Assembly (NCBI GenBank): GCA_934277975.1
Contig: CAKQWE010000008.1
Coordinates: forward strand, 1 to 47,762
Direction: 5' to 3'
DNA from: an uncultured Spirochaetales bacterium
GTDB lineage: Bacteria > Spirochaetota > Spirochaetia > Sphaerochaetales > Sphaerochaetaceae
Length of the DNA stretch: 47,762 nucleotides
The notes under the pieces were generated by a model. The model was not told the origin of the DNA and made no database searches. It worked only from the letters and a program-made list of their open reading frames with translations. This document shows positions 8,518-17,221 of the stretch, piece after piece (the first letter of the stretch is position 1; every line of letters begins with the position of its first letter). The position numbers and the translations under genes were made by a program.

Positions 8518-9432
8518 CTATGCCCTTGGCTCAGGCTGGCCAGTTACGTAGTAGCCGTCGTAGGTGTCTATGACCTTTCCCTTTGGATGGGTGTCAGCAA
8601 CGGTGAGGAAGCGTCTTATCATCCTGCGCGTAGCCTCTCGTCTGAACTCAGGCATTGCACGCGGGGAGATCACATCGTCAAAGCCGGCGACCACGTCCTC
8701 TATGAGCTCCGGCGTAAGGCGCTTTCCAATGATTAGGGACTCCACATCCCTGCTGCGGTTGGTCTTTGCACCGGTTGCGGTAGCGGCCACCCTATAGTCC
8801 TTCACAGAGCCATCGGCATTGAATTTGATGGCCTGGCTTAGGGTTATCTTGCTTATTGCGTTGGCCTTGCGCGTGCCCACCTTGTGCCAGAACACGTAGT
8901 CGAAGTCGTCCTCCGAAAGCGGAACTATGACCTCTGTGATCATCTCATCAGGCCTTAGGTCGATGGTTCTGAACTTGACTATGAAATCGCTGACAAGGAC
9001 CTCTCTGCTGCCGGAGACGGAGCTGAGCTTGACCCTTGCATCCAGCATGTACAACGGACCCGGAGTGTCTCCCTTTGGAGATGCGTTTGCAATGTTTCCG
9101 GCAATTGTGGCGCTGTTTCTGAGGGCTACGGCACCCATTCTTGAAGCAGCCTGTCTAAGGTGCCATGGACACAGGGTGCTTTCTGCTATCTGTGCGCTGG
9201 TGCAGCCGGCTCCTATGCAGCACTCGCCCTTGTCGTTGATGTAGATTTTCTTGAGTTCAGGAAGGTTCCTGACGATCATGACAGGCTTGTCGAACTTTGG
9301 AGCAAGGCCCAACGTCCTCTTATGGGAGACCATGAGGTCGCTTCCACCTGCAAGGACAATGACATCGTGCTTTGACTTTATCTCAAGGGTCTCTTCAAGC
9401 GTCTTTGGAATGTAGCACTTCATCTCTTCCAT
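8518..9432 (-). CDS. xdhB: FAD-binding subunit of a three-subunit xanthine-dehydrogenase-type hydroxylase
   Basis: A 304-residue CoxM/XdhB-like protein: VLAGGSDLMV near residue 28 and NSATIAGNIANASPKGD near 107-123 bind FAD, and CO_deh_flav_C features follow. It is encoded right after the 2Fe-2S subunit (13-base overlap) and the molybdenum subunit, so the three form a complete hydroxylase separate from XdhD/YgfM. GGGAGG lies 7 bases before the ATG. The symbol is by analogy only; whether the substrate is xanthine, hypoxanthine or another purine cannot be told. Confidence 0.88.
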   Translation of the reverse strand: MEEMKCYIPKTLEETLEIKSKHDVIVLAGGSDLMVSHKRTLGLAPKFDKPVMIVRNLPELKKIYINDKGECCIGAGCTSAQIAESTLCPWHLRQAASRMGAVALRNSATIAGNIANASPKGDTPGPLYMLDARVKLSSVSGSREVLVSDFIVKFRTIDLRPDEMITEVIVPLSEDDFDYVFWHKVGTRKANAISKITLSQAIKFNADGSVKDYRVAATATGAKTNRSRDVESLIIGKRLTPELIEDVVAGFDDVISPRAMPEFRREATRRMIRRFLTVADTHPKGKVIDTYDGYYVTGQPEPRA

Positions 9433-9911
9433 ATGTCACCTCCCCTTTTGGCGGCAAGCTTTATGCTCTCCACTATGAGGTCATAGCCTGTACAGCGGCA
9501 TATGTTTCCACTGATTCCAAGCCTTATCTCGTCCTCCGTTGGATTTGGATTGCGGGAAAGGAGATAGTATGCGGCAATCACCATGCCTGGAATGCAGAAC
9601 CCACACTGCACGGCTCCGCCGTCAGCGAACGCCTGAACGATGATAGCTCCCTTCTCAGTCTCCTTTATGCCCTCAATGGTCATTATATCCTGACCGTTTG
9701 CAGCACCCACGGGAATGAGGCATGGAGTGACTATCCTGCCGTTCATTAGAATGGAACAGGCTCCGCACTCGCCTTCGCTGCAGCCCTCCTTGACACCAAG
9801 ACAGCCAAAATCCTCCCTCAGGACGTCTATGAGACGCCTTAGGGGATCTGTAACTATGCTTACGGGCTTTCCGTTCAACGTGAACTCTATCTTGTAATCA
9901 TTGCATTCCAT
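9420..9911 (-). CDS. xdhC: [2Fe-2S] subunit of molybdenum hydroxylase
   Basis: A 163-residue iron-sulphur subunit with all eight ligands intact: the plant-type cluster motif GCSEGECGACS and its distal Cys (TPC) in the first domain, then CGFC and CRC (VQCGFCIPG, GNICRCTGY) in the helical domain. It passes electrons between the MoCo subunit encoded before it and the FAD subunit after it. I start at the ATG at 9911, which overlaps the MoCo gene stop (TGATG); a TTG just upstream is less likely. Its intact clusters contrast with the degenerate ones in XdhD in the same operon. Confidence 0.93.
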   Translation of the reverse strand: MECNDYKIEFTLNGKPVSIVTDPLRRLIDVLREDFGCLGVKEGCSEGECGACSILMNGRIVTPCLIPVGAANGQDIMTIEGIKETEKGAIIVQAFADGGAVQCGFCIPGMVIAAYYLLSRNPNPTEDEIRLGISGNICRCTGYDLIVESIKLAAKRGGDIWKR

Positions 9912-12073
9912 CAAAGAGCCTCCTTTAGGTCCTTTCCATTGAGCATGTAGAGCATAACGTCCTCAGTTGGAACAGGGATTGCGGTTATACGCTTTCCAAT
10001 GGCACGCGAAAGTGCATCTATGTACGCAGCTCCGCTTCCATTGAACACAAGTTCGCCCATGCCTTTGGCTCCAAAAGGACCCCACTCATATGGGTTCTCA
10101 ACAAATGAGACGCCCTGCTTTGGGCAGTCCATGGAAGTTGGAACTATGTAGTCGCTCATGGATGTCTGCTTGAAATGCCCACCAACGTTCTTGAGGACCT
10201 CAGTCGATGCCCAGCCTATGCCTTGGAGGATCCCGCCATTGACCTGGCCATGGACGATCTTCTCGTCTATAAGGTGACCGCAGTCATGGCTCGACCATAC
10301 GCCCTTGGTGGTTGCTTCACCTGTGCATGGGTCTACCTCGACCTCAACGGCGCAAACGCCCCAGCCGTAGCCAAGGTAGGCATAGCCCTGGAAGGTTGAC
10401 TGGTCCCAAGGGTATCCGTCCGGGTGCTCGTACTGGGTCTCCACCTCGAACTCCTCTTCCTTGTCGTAGCGTGGCTTCATAAGCGTTGCAGCCCTTTCAA
10501 TGAGCTCTCCAACTATCATGGTTGAACGCGATGCAGCCGTAGGGCCTGAATCAGGGACCCTTGAAGTATCCGGATCCTTGAATATGACCTTCTCGATTGG
10601 GATTTCAAGCACATGGGCGGCGATCTTTGGAAGGATCGTATGGAACCCCTGCCCCATCTCAGTCTGGCCGCAAAGGATCTCGACGGTTCCGTCCTTGAAC
10701 TTGTGGAGCTTCGCCCTTCCCTTGATTATGGCCTGTTCGCCGTTTCCGGTGAATGCGCCGCCGTGGTTGTAGAAGGCAATGCCTATTCCCTTTCCGCCAC
10801 CCCACTTGTACTCCTTGGACTTGCGTTCGTAGTCGCTTGCCTTGAGCACCTGATCAAGCATTTCAGGTATCATGACCTTCTCCACGACCTTTCCGTTTGT
10901 GCTTGTGGTTCCACCCTGCTTTATGAAGTACCTCTTCTTGTATTCAAGCGGATCCAGACCCTGCATCTCTGCAAGGTGGCACATGTGGGTCTCGACTGCG
11001 AACAATGTCTGAGGAGCTCCAAAGCCCCTGAATGCGCAGCTTGGGAAGGTGTTGGTGGCGACACCAAAGCCCTCTGTCCTCATGTTTGGGAACTCATAGC
11101 AACCCGTGACATGGAAGCATCCCCTTTGAAGGACGACGAATGAGGACGAAAGATAGCCGCCAACGTTGTAGTAGACCTTGCTGTCCATTGCCACTATGTT
11201 GCCGTCCTTGTCAAGGCCGGTTCTGAAAACCGTCTTTGAAGGATGCCTCTTGACGGAGTTCTCAATGTCCTCCTCCCTGTCGAACACCATCTTGACGCCC
11301 TTCTTCATCACATACGCTGCAAGAAGAAGAGGCCCGCACACGACATCCGGGAAGTGCTCCTTTCCACCAAAGGCCCCACCGGTCGCAGTCTGCTGGACCG
11401 ATATCCTTGAGGGGTCAATGTTCAAAAGAGGTGCAATGGACTTCCTTATGTAGAAAGGACATTGGGCCGATGCATATATCTTGTATCCGTCGCCATCAGG
11501 CATACAGCAGGCACCGTTCGTCTCAAGGTATATATGCTCCTGGAAACCAGTCTCTATGGTCTCCTCAACGATTCTGTCAGCCTTTCTGAAGGCCTCATCC
11601 ACGTTGCCTACCTCAAGCTTGAGGTGACAGTGGATGTTGTCGTCGTTTATGAACGCACCGCCCTTGCATGCAAGTCCTTCGTCTATGGAGACGGCAGGCT
11701 CCTGCTCTTCGTAGTCTATGAAGATCCTCTCCATGAGGTCCTCGACAGTGGTCCTGTCAGGACCTACAAGGATTCCAATGGTCTCACCAACGTACCTTAC
11801 CTCGTTTTCAGCAAAGCACTTCCAGTCCGTGGCTATCATATGAAGGTAGTTGTGTCCACCCTCAGGGATGTCCTTGTATGTTATGAACCTGTAGCCATCA
11901 GGCATTTCCGGCAGCTTTATGTCCTTGATGATTCCCCTTGGGATGCTTGAACGGACGAGCCGTCCCCAAAGGCAATCCTCGAATCCATAGTCGGCTATGT
12001 ACTTGACGGAACCTTCGCTCTTGGATACCGCATCAAGTCGTCTCACAGCCTTGGAGATGTCATGTGCAACCAT
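9911..12073 (-). CDS. xdhA: Molybdopterin-binding subunit of xanthine-dehydrogenase-type hydroxylase
   Basis: A 720-residue MoCo subunit beginning MVAHDISKAVRRLD, preceded by GGGAGG with good spacing; the frame is open 36 codons further upstream but without start signals. MoCo and catalytic regions are visible: TGGAFGGKEHF, RGFGAPQT, GQTEMGQGF and the C-terminal GPFGAKGMGELV with the catalytic Glu. With the overlapping 2Fe-2S and FAD genes it should form a cytoplasmic purine hydroxylase, for example oxidising hypoxanthine or xanthine to urate. It follows ssnA after a 130-bp gap with a hairpin, the only large gap in the operon. Confidence 0.9.
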   Translation of the reverse strand: MVAHDISKAVRRLDAVSKSEGSVKYIADYGFEDCLWGRLVRSSIPRGIIKDIKLPEMPDGYRFITYKDIPEGGHNYLHMIATDWKCFAENEVRYVGETIGILVGPDRTTVEDLMERIFIDYEEQEPAVSIDEGLACKGGAFINDDNIHCHLKLEVGNVDEAFRKADRIVEETIETGFQEHIYLETNGACCMPDGDGYKIYASAQCPFYIRKSIAPLLNIDPSRISVQQTATGGAFGGKEHFPDVVCGPLLLAAYVMKKGVKMVFDREEDIENSVKRHPSKTVFRTGLDKDGNIVAMDSKVYYNVGGYLSSSFVVLQRGCFHVTGCYEFPNMRTEGFGVATNTFPSCAFRGFGAPQTLFAVETHMCHLAEMQGLDPLEYKKRYFIKQGGTTSTNGKVVEKVMIPEMLDQVLKASDYERKSKEYKWGGGKGIGIAFYNHGGAFTGNGEQAIIKGRAKLHKFKDGTVEILCGQTEMGQGFHTILPKIAAHVLEIPIEKVIFKDPDTSRVPDSGPTAASRSTMIVGELIERAATLMKPRYDKEEEFEVETQYEHPDGYPWDQSTFQGYAYLGYGWGVCAVEVEVDPCTGEATTKGVWSSHDCGHLIDEKIVHGQVNGGILQGIGWASTEVLKNVGGHFKQTSMSDYIVPTSMDCPKQGVSFVENPYEWGPFGAKGMGELVFNGSGAAYIDALSRAIGKRITAIPVPTEDVMLYMLNGKDLKEAL

Positions 12074-12139
12074 TTTTCCTCCCACCATAGATGCCATTGT
12101 TTTGCTAAGAATACAATGGCATTCCAGAATGAAACGCAA

Positions 12140-12173
12140 GCCGCAGCATGAAGCCCAATGGTCATACTGCGGC
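12140..12173 (-). other. Intercistronic hairpin between ssnA and the hydroxylase genes
   Basis: GCCGCAG (12140-12146) pairs with CTGCGGC (12167-12173). After one mismatch a further four pairs (TCAT/ATGA) extend the stem. On the minus strand only TTGCGTTTC follows, so it is a poor terminator. An attenuator, RNA processing site or transcript-stabilising hairpin would fit its place inside the operon. Confidence 0.5.
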
Positions 12174-12203
12174 CGTACCAATAAGATAATACAGAAAAGG
12201 CGA

Positions 12204-13565
12204 TTACCTGACTATACCGCTTGTGCCATCGGCCTTGAGGGAATCGGCCCTTTCCCAAACCTTCTTGGCGACCTCTGCGGCCTTTGCATATATCTCCTTC
12301 TCATCGAAGTCGAACTGTCTGTTCTCCATGACGAGCTTTCCGTTTATCATCACGGACTCAACGCAGTTGCTGCTCATGCCCCAGACGAAGTGCCCGGCTG
12401 CATTGCCTGCATTCAGAGGCGTTGGGTTCTGATATGTGATGATGTCGAGGTCTGCCTTGTAGCCAGGTTCGATCCTTCCAAACCTGTCGCCCACGAAGTA
12501 CTTCTCAATGAAGGAGTTGGCTCTTGTAAGGGCCCTCATGTAGTCGCCCGGCCAGTATGGACCGTTTGCATCGCGGTTCTTGAAGAATGCGATCTTGCTT
12601 TCCTCGAACATGTTGCTTCCACAGCCATCGGTCCCAAGTATGAGGTTCTTGACCTTTGGAAGGTACTTGCTGTATCCCACTTCGTTGTTCATGTTGCTTC
12701 TTGGGTTGTGTGCAAGGTAGCAGCCCCTCTCGTTGAGAAGGTCTATCTCGTGCTCGTTGAGATAGATTCCATGCACAAGGAGCGTATTGTCAGCAAGAAG
12801 TCCATGTTTGTCCAGTCTGTACAGAATGTCCATATTGTAGAAATGGTGAGACCACACCTGGTCGTACTCGCCCTCCGCAACATGGATGTGCGCTCCGCGG
12901 CCGGTCTGGCGGGCGGAGTCTGCAAGCATTTCCATACCCTCTTCAGGAATGGTGAACGGAGCGTGTCCTCCAACCATTGCCTGGCACATGACGTTCTCGC
13001 CACGCTTTCTTCTGTCGTCCACTTCCTTTGCGAACCTTATGCCTTCCTCGACTCCAGCCTTTATCTCCTTCATGCCGTAGTTTCGGTCGGTGATGCCGTA
13101 TGCGACTATTCCCCTGAGGCCGAATCTTTCCATTCCCTTTGCAATGGTGGAAAGGGAACCTGAAATGTAGTTTGGACTCTCATGATGGTCTATGCAAGTG
13201 GTGGTACCGTTCTTTATTGCATCAAGTGTGCAGATCAGGGAGCTGTAGTACAAGGACTCTTCGTCCAGGGCCCTGTCAAGACGCCACCACCATTCCTTGA
13301 GGATCTGGATGAGGTCCGTCTGTGGGCCTGCGGAGATCTGCATTCCACGGCTAAGTCCGCTGTAGTAGTGGTGGTGTCCGCATATCATGCCGGGGATGAC
13401 GGTCTTGCCTTCAGCTTCAATGACCTTGTCAGCCTTCACCTGGCTGCCGGCGTTTCTGCCAACAGCCTTTATTAGGTCGTCTACGATTACGACGTCCACA
13501 CCTTCCAGGACCTCTACGGGATCCATGGTCTGAATGACCCTTGCGTTTCTTATAACGGTAGTCAT
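12204..13565 (-). CDS. ssnA: SsnA-type aminohydrolase
   Basis: A 453-residue amidohydrolase similar in length to E. coli SsnA (442). Metal-binding motifs are GHHHYYSG (near residue 63), AHIHVAEGE (near 235), HGIYLNEHE (near 267) and GTDGCGSN (near 316). SsnA belongs to the purine/urate catabolism gene set and is thought to hydrolyse a ring-opened or ring purine intermediate; the substrate is not readable. It starts 3 bases after the ygfK stop, and the Shine-Dalgarno GAGGAG lies inside the last ygfK codons, so the two are translationally linked. Confidence 0.92.
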   Translation of the reverse strand: MTTVIRNARVIQTMDPVEVLEGVDVVIVDDLIKAVGRNAGSQVKADKVIEAEGKTVIPGMICGHHHYYSGLSRGMQISAGPQTDLIQILKEWWWRLDRALDEESLYYSSLICTLDAIKNGTTTCIDHHESPNYISGSLSTIAKGMERFGLRGIVAYGITDRNYGMKEIKAGVEEGIRFAKEVDDRRKRGENVMCQAMVGGHAPFTIPEEGMEMLADSARQTGRGAHIHVAEGEYDQVWSHHFYNMDILYRLDKHGLLADNTLLVHGIYLNEHEIDLLNERGCYLAHNPRSNMNNEVGYSKYLPKVKNLILGTDGCGSNMFEESKIAFFKNRDANGPYWPGDYMRALTRANSFIEKYFVGDRFGRIEPGYKADLDIITYQNPTPLNAGNAAGHFVWGMSSNCVESVMINGKLVMENRQFDFDEKEIYAKAAEVAKKVWERADSLKADGTSGIVR

Positions 13566-13568
13566 GCC

Positions 13569-16500
13569 TTACTCCTCAACCCTTGTAAGAAGGTAGTCGT
13601 AGCAGATGAAAACCTGCTCAATGATGTCACGCACAAGCTCAGGGACGTCTCCAACGAGGTTTCCGTCTCCGTCTATGCTGCACTGGATGACACGTCCTTC
13701 AAGCCTCACAAGGACGCTGTCGCCTTCCACGTAGAAACCGCTGTTGGTGCTGTCGTCGAAGTCGTCGCGTCTGCTGAATACTGTGAACTTGTCCTTGTAA
13801 GGTCTTCCATTGTGATTGCAGAACGTGGCGCAGTTTCCACACTCGTTGCAGAACGCATCTATGTGGAGGATCTGGAACGGGTCTTCGGTTGCATCCGAGA
13901 ACCTCATGTCAATGGCCACGTTGGCGCGGTTTGGACATACATCAACGCACTTGTTGCAAAGGTATGTGCAGTCCATGCAGCGCTTTGCCTCCTGCTCTGC
14001 GAACGCCTTGCCGGCGCAAGGTGTCTTGCAGTCAGTGCATATATGCGTCTTCCTGTATTGGATGTCCTTGAAGAACTTGTCCTCGGCCTCAAGATAGGCT
14101 TCGTCCTCCTCTTCGTCATCGTCTTCGCACTCTTCGTCGCAGCAGTCACCGCATCCACAGCCGCAGTCGTGGTGGTCGTGGCGGCAATCGTCATGGTCGC
14201 AGCCTTCATGGCAGTCATCGTGTCCGCAGCAGCAGTCATCATGGCAGCCTTCGTGGCAATCGTCATGGTCACAGCAGTCGCAGTCGTCGTCACAGCACTC
14301 ACTGTCCTTTATCTCGTCAAGGACCTTGTCTATGGTCGCCTCAACGGCCTTGCGTGCAGATGCAATGCACCTTACAACCGTGGAAGGACCGCTTTGGACA
14401 TCACCAATTGCGTATACACCCTCGACTGGGGTTTCGTTCGTCTCTGCATCAACGACAGGCCATCCCTTCCCGTTCACAGGCACGCCGTACCATGTGAGGG
14501 CTTCGCTGTCTGCGTGCTCGCCAATCGCCGTTATGAGGACATCGCAAGGGATCTCAATGGTCTCTTCAGTCTCCACAGGTCTGCGTCTGCCTGAAGCATC
14601 CGGTTCGCCAAGGGCCATCTTCGTGCATACGAGCTTGCCGTCTCCAATGCTCTTTGGATTTGCAAGGAAAACGAAACCAACGCCGTCCTCCTTCGCAAGG
14701 AGGTATTCCTCGTGGTCGGCAGGCATCTCCTTCTCAGTCCTTCTGTATACGACTGTGACGTTCTCCACGCCTTCAGTCCTCTTTGCAGCCCTTGCACTGT
14801 CCATTGCGGTGTTTCCACCACCTGTGACGACGACGTTCCTGCCAAGGACGTCAAGAGCCTTGTCGTTCTTGAAGGCTTCAAGGAACTCAAGTGCGCCTAC
14901 TACGGCCTTCTCGTCACCCTCGACGGCAATCCTATTGTCCTTCTCGCTTCCAACGGCATAGTAGATGAACTCGTATCCAGCATCCTTGAGAGCCTTGACT
15001 GTGACATCTTCAAGTTTGACGCCATAGTTGAACTTCACGCCATGGGCTGCAACGAAGTCAATGTCAGCCTGAACGGCCTTTGGATCGATTCTGAACGTTG
15101 GGATGATGTTGGCGACCACGCCCCCTGCATTCTCCTCGCGCTCGAATATGGTTGTATCGAAACCGGAGCGGGCAAGGAAATAGGCAGCTGAAAGACCGGC
15201 AGGACCTGCGCCAACTACGGCGGCCTTTACGTCAGCCGGCTGACCAGGTGCGGCCCATAGCTTCTCCATATATTCTTCAGTGCCGTTCTCGACAGCGATC
15301 TTCTTCATGTCCCTTATCCTGACTGCACCTTCGTAGTCCATTCTTGCGCAGTGGAACTGGCACTGATGGTCGCATATGTTGCAGGTTATGTTTGGAAGTG
15401 CGTTCTCCTGATAGATGACATCCAAGGCCTCTGCATAGCGTCCCTCACCTACAAGTCCAATGTAGTCTGGAATGTTCTGGTGGATTGGACATGCCTGCAT
15501 ACATGGCGATACATAGCAGTTGAAAAGAGGAAGCGCATCCGCGACCTTGGCCTTTGCATCCCCACGGAACGCCTTCTGGGAATACTCAACGGTGCGGGCC
15601 TTGTCGCACAGCTCCTGAACGGCCTTTGGATCTATGTCCTTGCGGTTCCAAGCCTTGCTCTCCTTCTCCAAGAGCTCCGCCATCCTTGCCATCCTTGCAT
15701 ATCCACCCGGTTTGAGCATGTCAGTGGCCAACGTGATTGGCCTTATGCCTGTATCGAATATATCCTTGACGGAGTAGATCGTACACCCGCCGGAATACGA
15801 AACGGGAAGCTTGCCGTCGAACTCCGCGCTGAGCTTTGCAGCCACCTTAGTGGAGATTGGAAGCAGAGCCCTACCCGACATGTACCGTTCGTCGCCGGGA
15901 AGCACCTTGCCATCGTTGACGTTGCCAAGCGTATTGGTAAGCTTGACGCCAAAGCCAAGGCCTTCCTTCTTGGCAAGGTCCACCAAACGGTGCAGCATTG
16001 CAATGGCATCGGGATACTGGAGGTCGTGCTCGAAACTCTCACGCTTGAGGACGACATGTCCAAAGCCGATGTCATCGAGGATGGCCCTTACTTCGTCGTA
16101 TCCAAGAAGCGTTGGGTTGAGTTTGACGAACGTGTTGAGGTGCTTCTCCGTGAGCATGTAGGAACATATGGCCTCGATCTCCTTTGGAGGGCAGCCGTGC
16201 ATTGTGGAGATTGTGACACCCTTGCAGATGACTGGGCTTATCCTCTCCTCGATTCCCTTCAGGGCCTTGGCATGGCCTTCCAGATCCGAGCCGCAGAGAA
16301 GCTCGTCGTCATCCACCATTGCCTTGAGGGCGGCCTTGTACTGCTCAAAGAGCGGAGAACGGGATGCATCCATCATATTGTCTATATACGTCTGCATCTT
16401 TGGCTGCTTGATGCCCTCAAGGTTATAGCCAACGCTCATGTTGAATATGAAGTCAGGATCAGAGACCTTTCCTGTGAGGGCGGCCTGGACCGCGTGGACG

Positions 16501-16883
16501 GCGAACCATGCCTTGAGGTATTCGTCGAAGGCCTTCTCAAGAGTGTATTCGGTGGACCATTCCACGTTGTGGCCTTCGTCGCCTGCGTCTATGCAGGGCT
16601 TTGCAATCTCAAGATGGTCCATGATCTGGACGGTCTTGAGTTCCATGAACCTGCCACCCACGAGGTATGCGCTTACGATGTTCTGCGCAAGCTGCGTGTG
16701 AGGGCCGGCCGCAGGGCCAAGAGGAGTGGCGCACTTCTGTCCAAAGACCTCGATCGAATGCCTTGCGGACGGCTTGTAGAAATCGTCCTTGCTTATTCCA
16801 AATATGGTGCCATGGTTCCTGTACTCGGAAAAAATCCTTTCCATAAGTTCCTCAAACGGAACGGGTCTCATTCTGTCTCCCAT
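13569..16883 (-). CDS. ygfK: YgfK-type Fe-S/flavoprotein oxidoreductase with a Cys/His-rich insertion
   Basis: An 1104-residue multidomain oxidoreductase; E. coli YgfK is about 1032. Residues 1-430 form a dihydroorotate-dehydrogenase-like barrel. Residues ~450-540 hold GltD-type 4Fe-4S motifs (CMQACPIH, CNICDHQCQFHC). Next comes a glutamate-synthase-small-subunit-like FAD/NAD(P) module (VVGAGPAGLSAAY near 560, VVTGGGNTAMDSARAA near 690, AIGDVQSGPS). C-terminal ferredoxin-like clusters are at ~935-1040 (CTDCKTPC, CMDCTYLCNKCVDVCP, CNECGNCATFC). Between the flavin module and these, residues ~858-927 are a metal-binding-type insert with about 19 Cys, 9 His and many Asp/Glu (14100-14310). It probably feeds electrons to the XdhD/YgfM enzyme. 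It is the first gene of the operon, with AGGAG upstream. Confidence 0.93.
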   Translation of the reverse strand: MGDRMRPVPFEELMERIFSEYRNHGTIFGISKDDFYKPSARHSIEVFGQKCATPLGPAAGPHTQLAQNIVSAYLVGGRFMELKTVQIMDHLEIAKPCIDAGDEGHNVEWSTEYTLEKAFDEYLKAWFAVHAVQAALTGKVSDPDFIFNMSVGYNLEGIKQPKMQTYIDNMMDASRSPLFEQYKAALKAMVDDDELLCGSDLEGHAKALKGIEERISPVICKGVTISTMHGCPPKEIEAICSYMLTEKHLNTFVKLNPTLLGYDEVRAILDDIGFGHVVLKRESFEHDLQYPDAIAMLHRLVDLAKKEGLGFGVKLTNTLGNVNDGKVLPGDERYMSGRALLPISTKVAAKLSAEFDGKLPVSYSGGCTIYSVKDIFDTGIRPITLATDMLKPGGYARMARMAELLEKESKAWNRKDIDPKAVQELCDKARTVEYSQKAFRGDAKAKVADALPLFNCYVSPCMQACPIHQNIPDYIGLVGEGRYAEALDVIYQENALPNITCNICDHQCQFHCARMDYEGAVRIRDMKKIAVENGTEEYMEKLWAAPGQPADVKAAVVGAGPAGLSAAYFLARSGFDTTIFEREENAGGVVANIIPTFRIDPKAVQADIDFVAAHGVKFNYGVKLEDVTVKALKDAGYEFIYYAVGSEKDNRIAVEGDEKAVVGALEFLEAFKNDKALDVLGRNVVVTGGGNTAMDSARAAKRTEGVENVTVVYRRTEKEMPADHEEYLLAKEDGVGFVFLANPKSIGDGKLVCTKMALGEPDASGRRRPVETEETIEIPCDVLITAIGEHADSEALTWYGVPVNGKGWPVVDAETNETPVEGVYAIGDVQSGPSTVVRCIASARKAVEATIDKVLDEIKDSECCDDDCDCCDHDDCHEGCHDDCCCGHDDCHEGCDHDDCRHDHHDCGCGCGDCCDEECEDDDEEEDEAYLEAEDKFFKDIQYRKTHICTDCKTPCAGKAFAEQEAKRCMDCTYLCNKCVDVCPNRANVAIDMRFSDATEDPFQILHIDAFCNECGNCATFCNHNGRPYKDKFTVFSRRDDFDDSTNSGFYVEGDSVLVRLEGRVIQCSIDGDGNLVGDVPELVRDIIEQVFICYDYLLTRVEE

Positions 16884-16941
16884 GAAAAGCTCTCCTATTG
16901 AGGAACCCGCACAGCGTTAGCCCTACGACTCCCTCCATCGT

Positions 16942-17011
16942 TATAGTAATCTATAGTCCATTCTACCCCATATAGGGCCAAAGTCAACAAAAAACGCAAC
17001 AAAATGCAACA
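16942..17011 (-). promoter_or_regulatory. ygfK operon promoter with upstream direct-repeat site
   Basis: On the minus strand TTGACT (16982-16987) and TAGAAT (16960-16965) are 16 bp apart, a good sigma-70-type promoter. Immediately upstream of -35 is CGCAACAAAATGCAACA (16995-17011), the motif also found before ygeY. Around the expected transcription start is a palindrome, TATAG-TAAT-CTATA (16942-16955), a possible repressor or start-region site. The upstream position of the direct repeat suggests activation. Confidence 0.72.
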
Positions 17012-17081
17012 GTTATTTCTTTTAGCATGACCTCAAGTTTTTATTGGATTAATGAATGGATATCTCAATTTGCCTTCGCTT

Positions 17082-17114
17082 TTTTGACGTAAAGCTAAAT
17101 TCTTTTGATGTAAA
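17082..17114 (+). promoter_or_regulatory. Direct repeats upstream of the first PLP enzyme gene
   Basis: TTTTGACGTAAA (17082-17093) recurs as TTTTGATGTAAA (17103-17114), spaced 21 bp or two helical turns apart on the same DNA face. The 338-bp divergent region between ygfK and the PLP gene is AT-rich and has no gene; apart from this and the ygfK promoter I see nothing definite. No unambiguous -35/-10 pair for the plus-strand gene stands out. Confidence 0.45.
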
Positions 17115-17221
17115 ATTCGATTTCTGTAAGTTTTTCACTTTATGTATTTACACATAGGAAAAGCTGTGCAATAATCATTTACATGAAGAAAGCAGCCTTG
17201 GGCTGAAAACGGAGGAAACGA

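Noticed and set aside
13812..14594. Plus-strand Ala/Val-rich frame opposite the Cys/His-rich YgfK insert looking like a membrane protein
   Set aside because: The hydrophobic run is the reverse complement of Asp/His/Cys codons, and the minus-strand gene continues in frame through it.
15351..16901. Long plus-strand open frame (516 codons) opposite ygfK
   Set aside because: It lies entirely antisense to a well-supported gene, has no ribosome binding site or recognisable domain, and is explained by codon bias of the minus-strand gene. The same holds for 435-1163, 1203-1952, 2019-2732, 5050-6339 and 11997-13163.
16884..17221. Purine riboswitch upstream of ygfK or the PLP gene
   Set aside because: I could not find the conserved three-way-junction core or loop motifs of purine or xanthine riboswitches; only promoter-like and direct-repeat motifs are visible.
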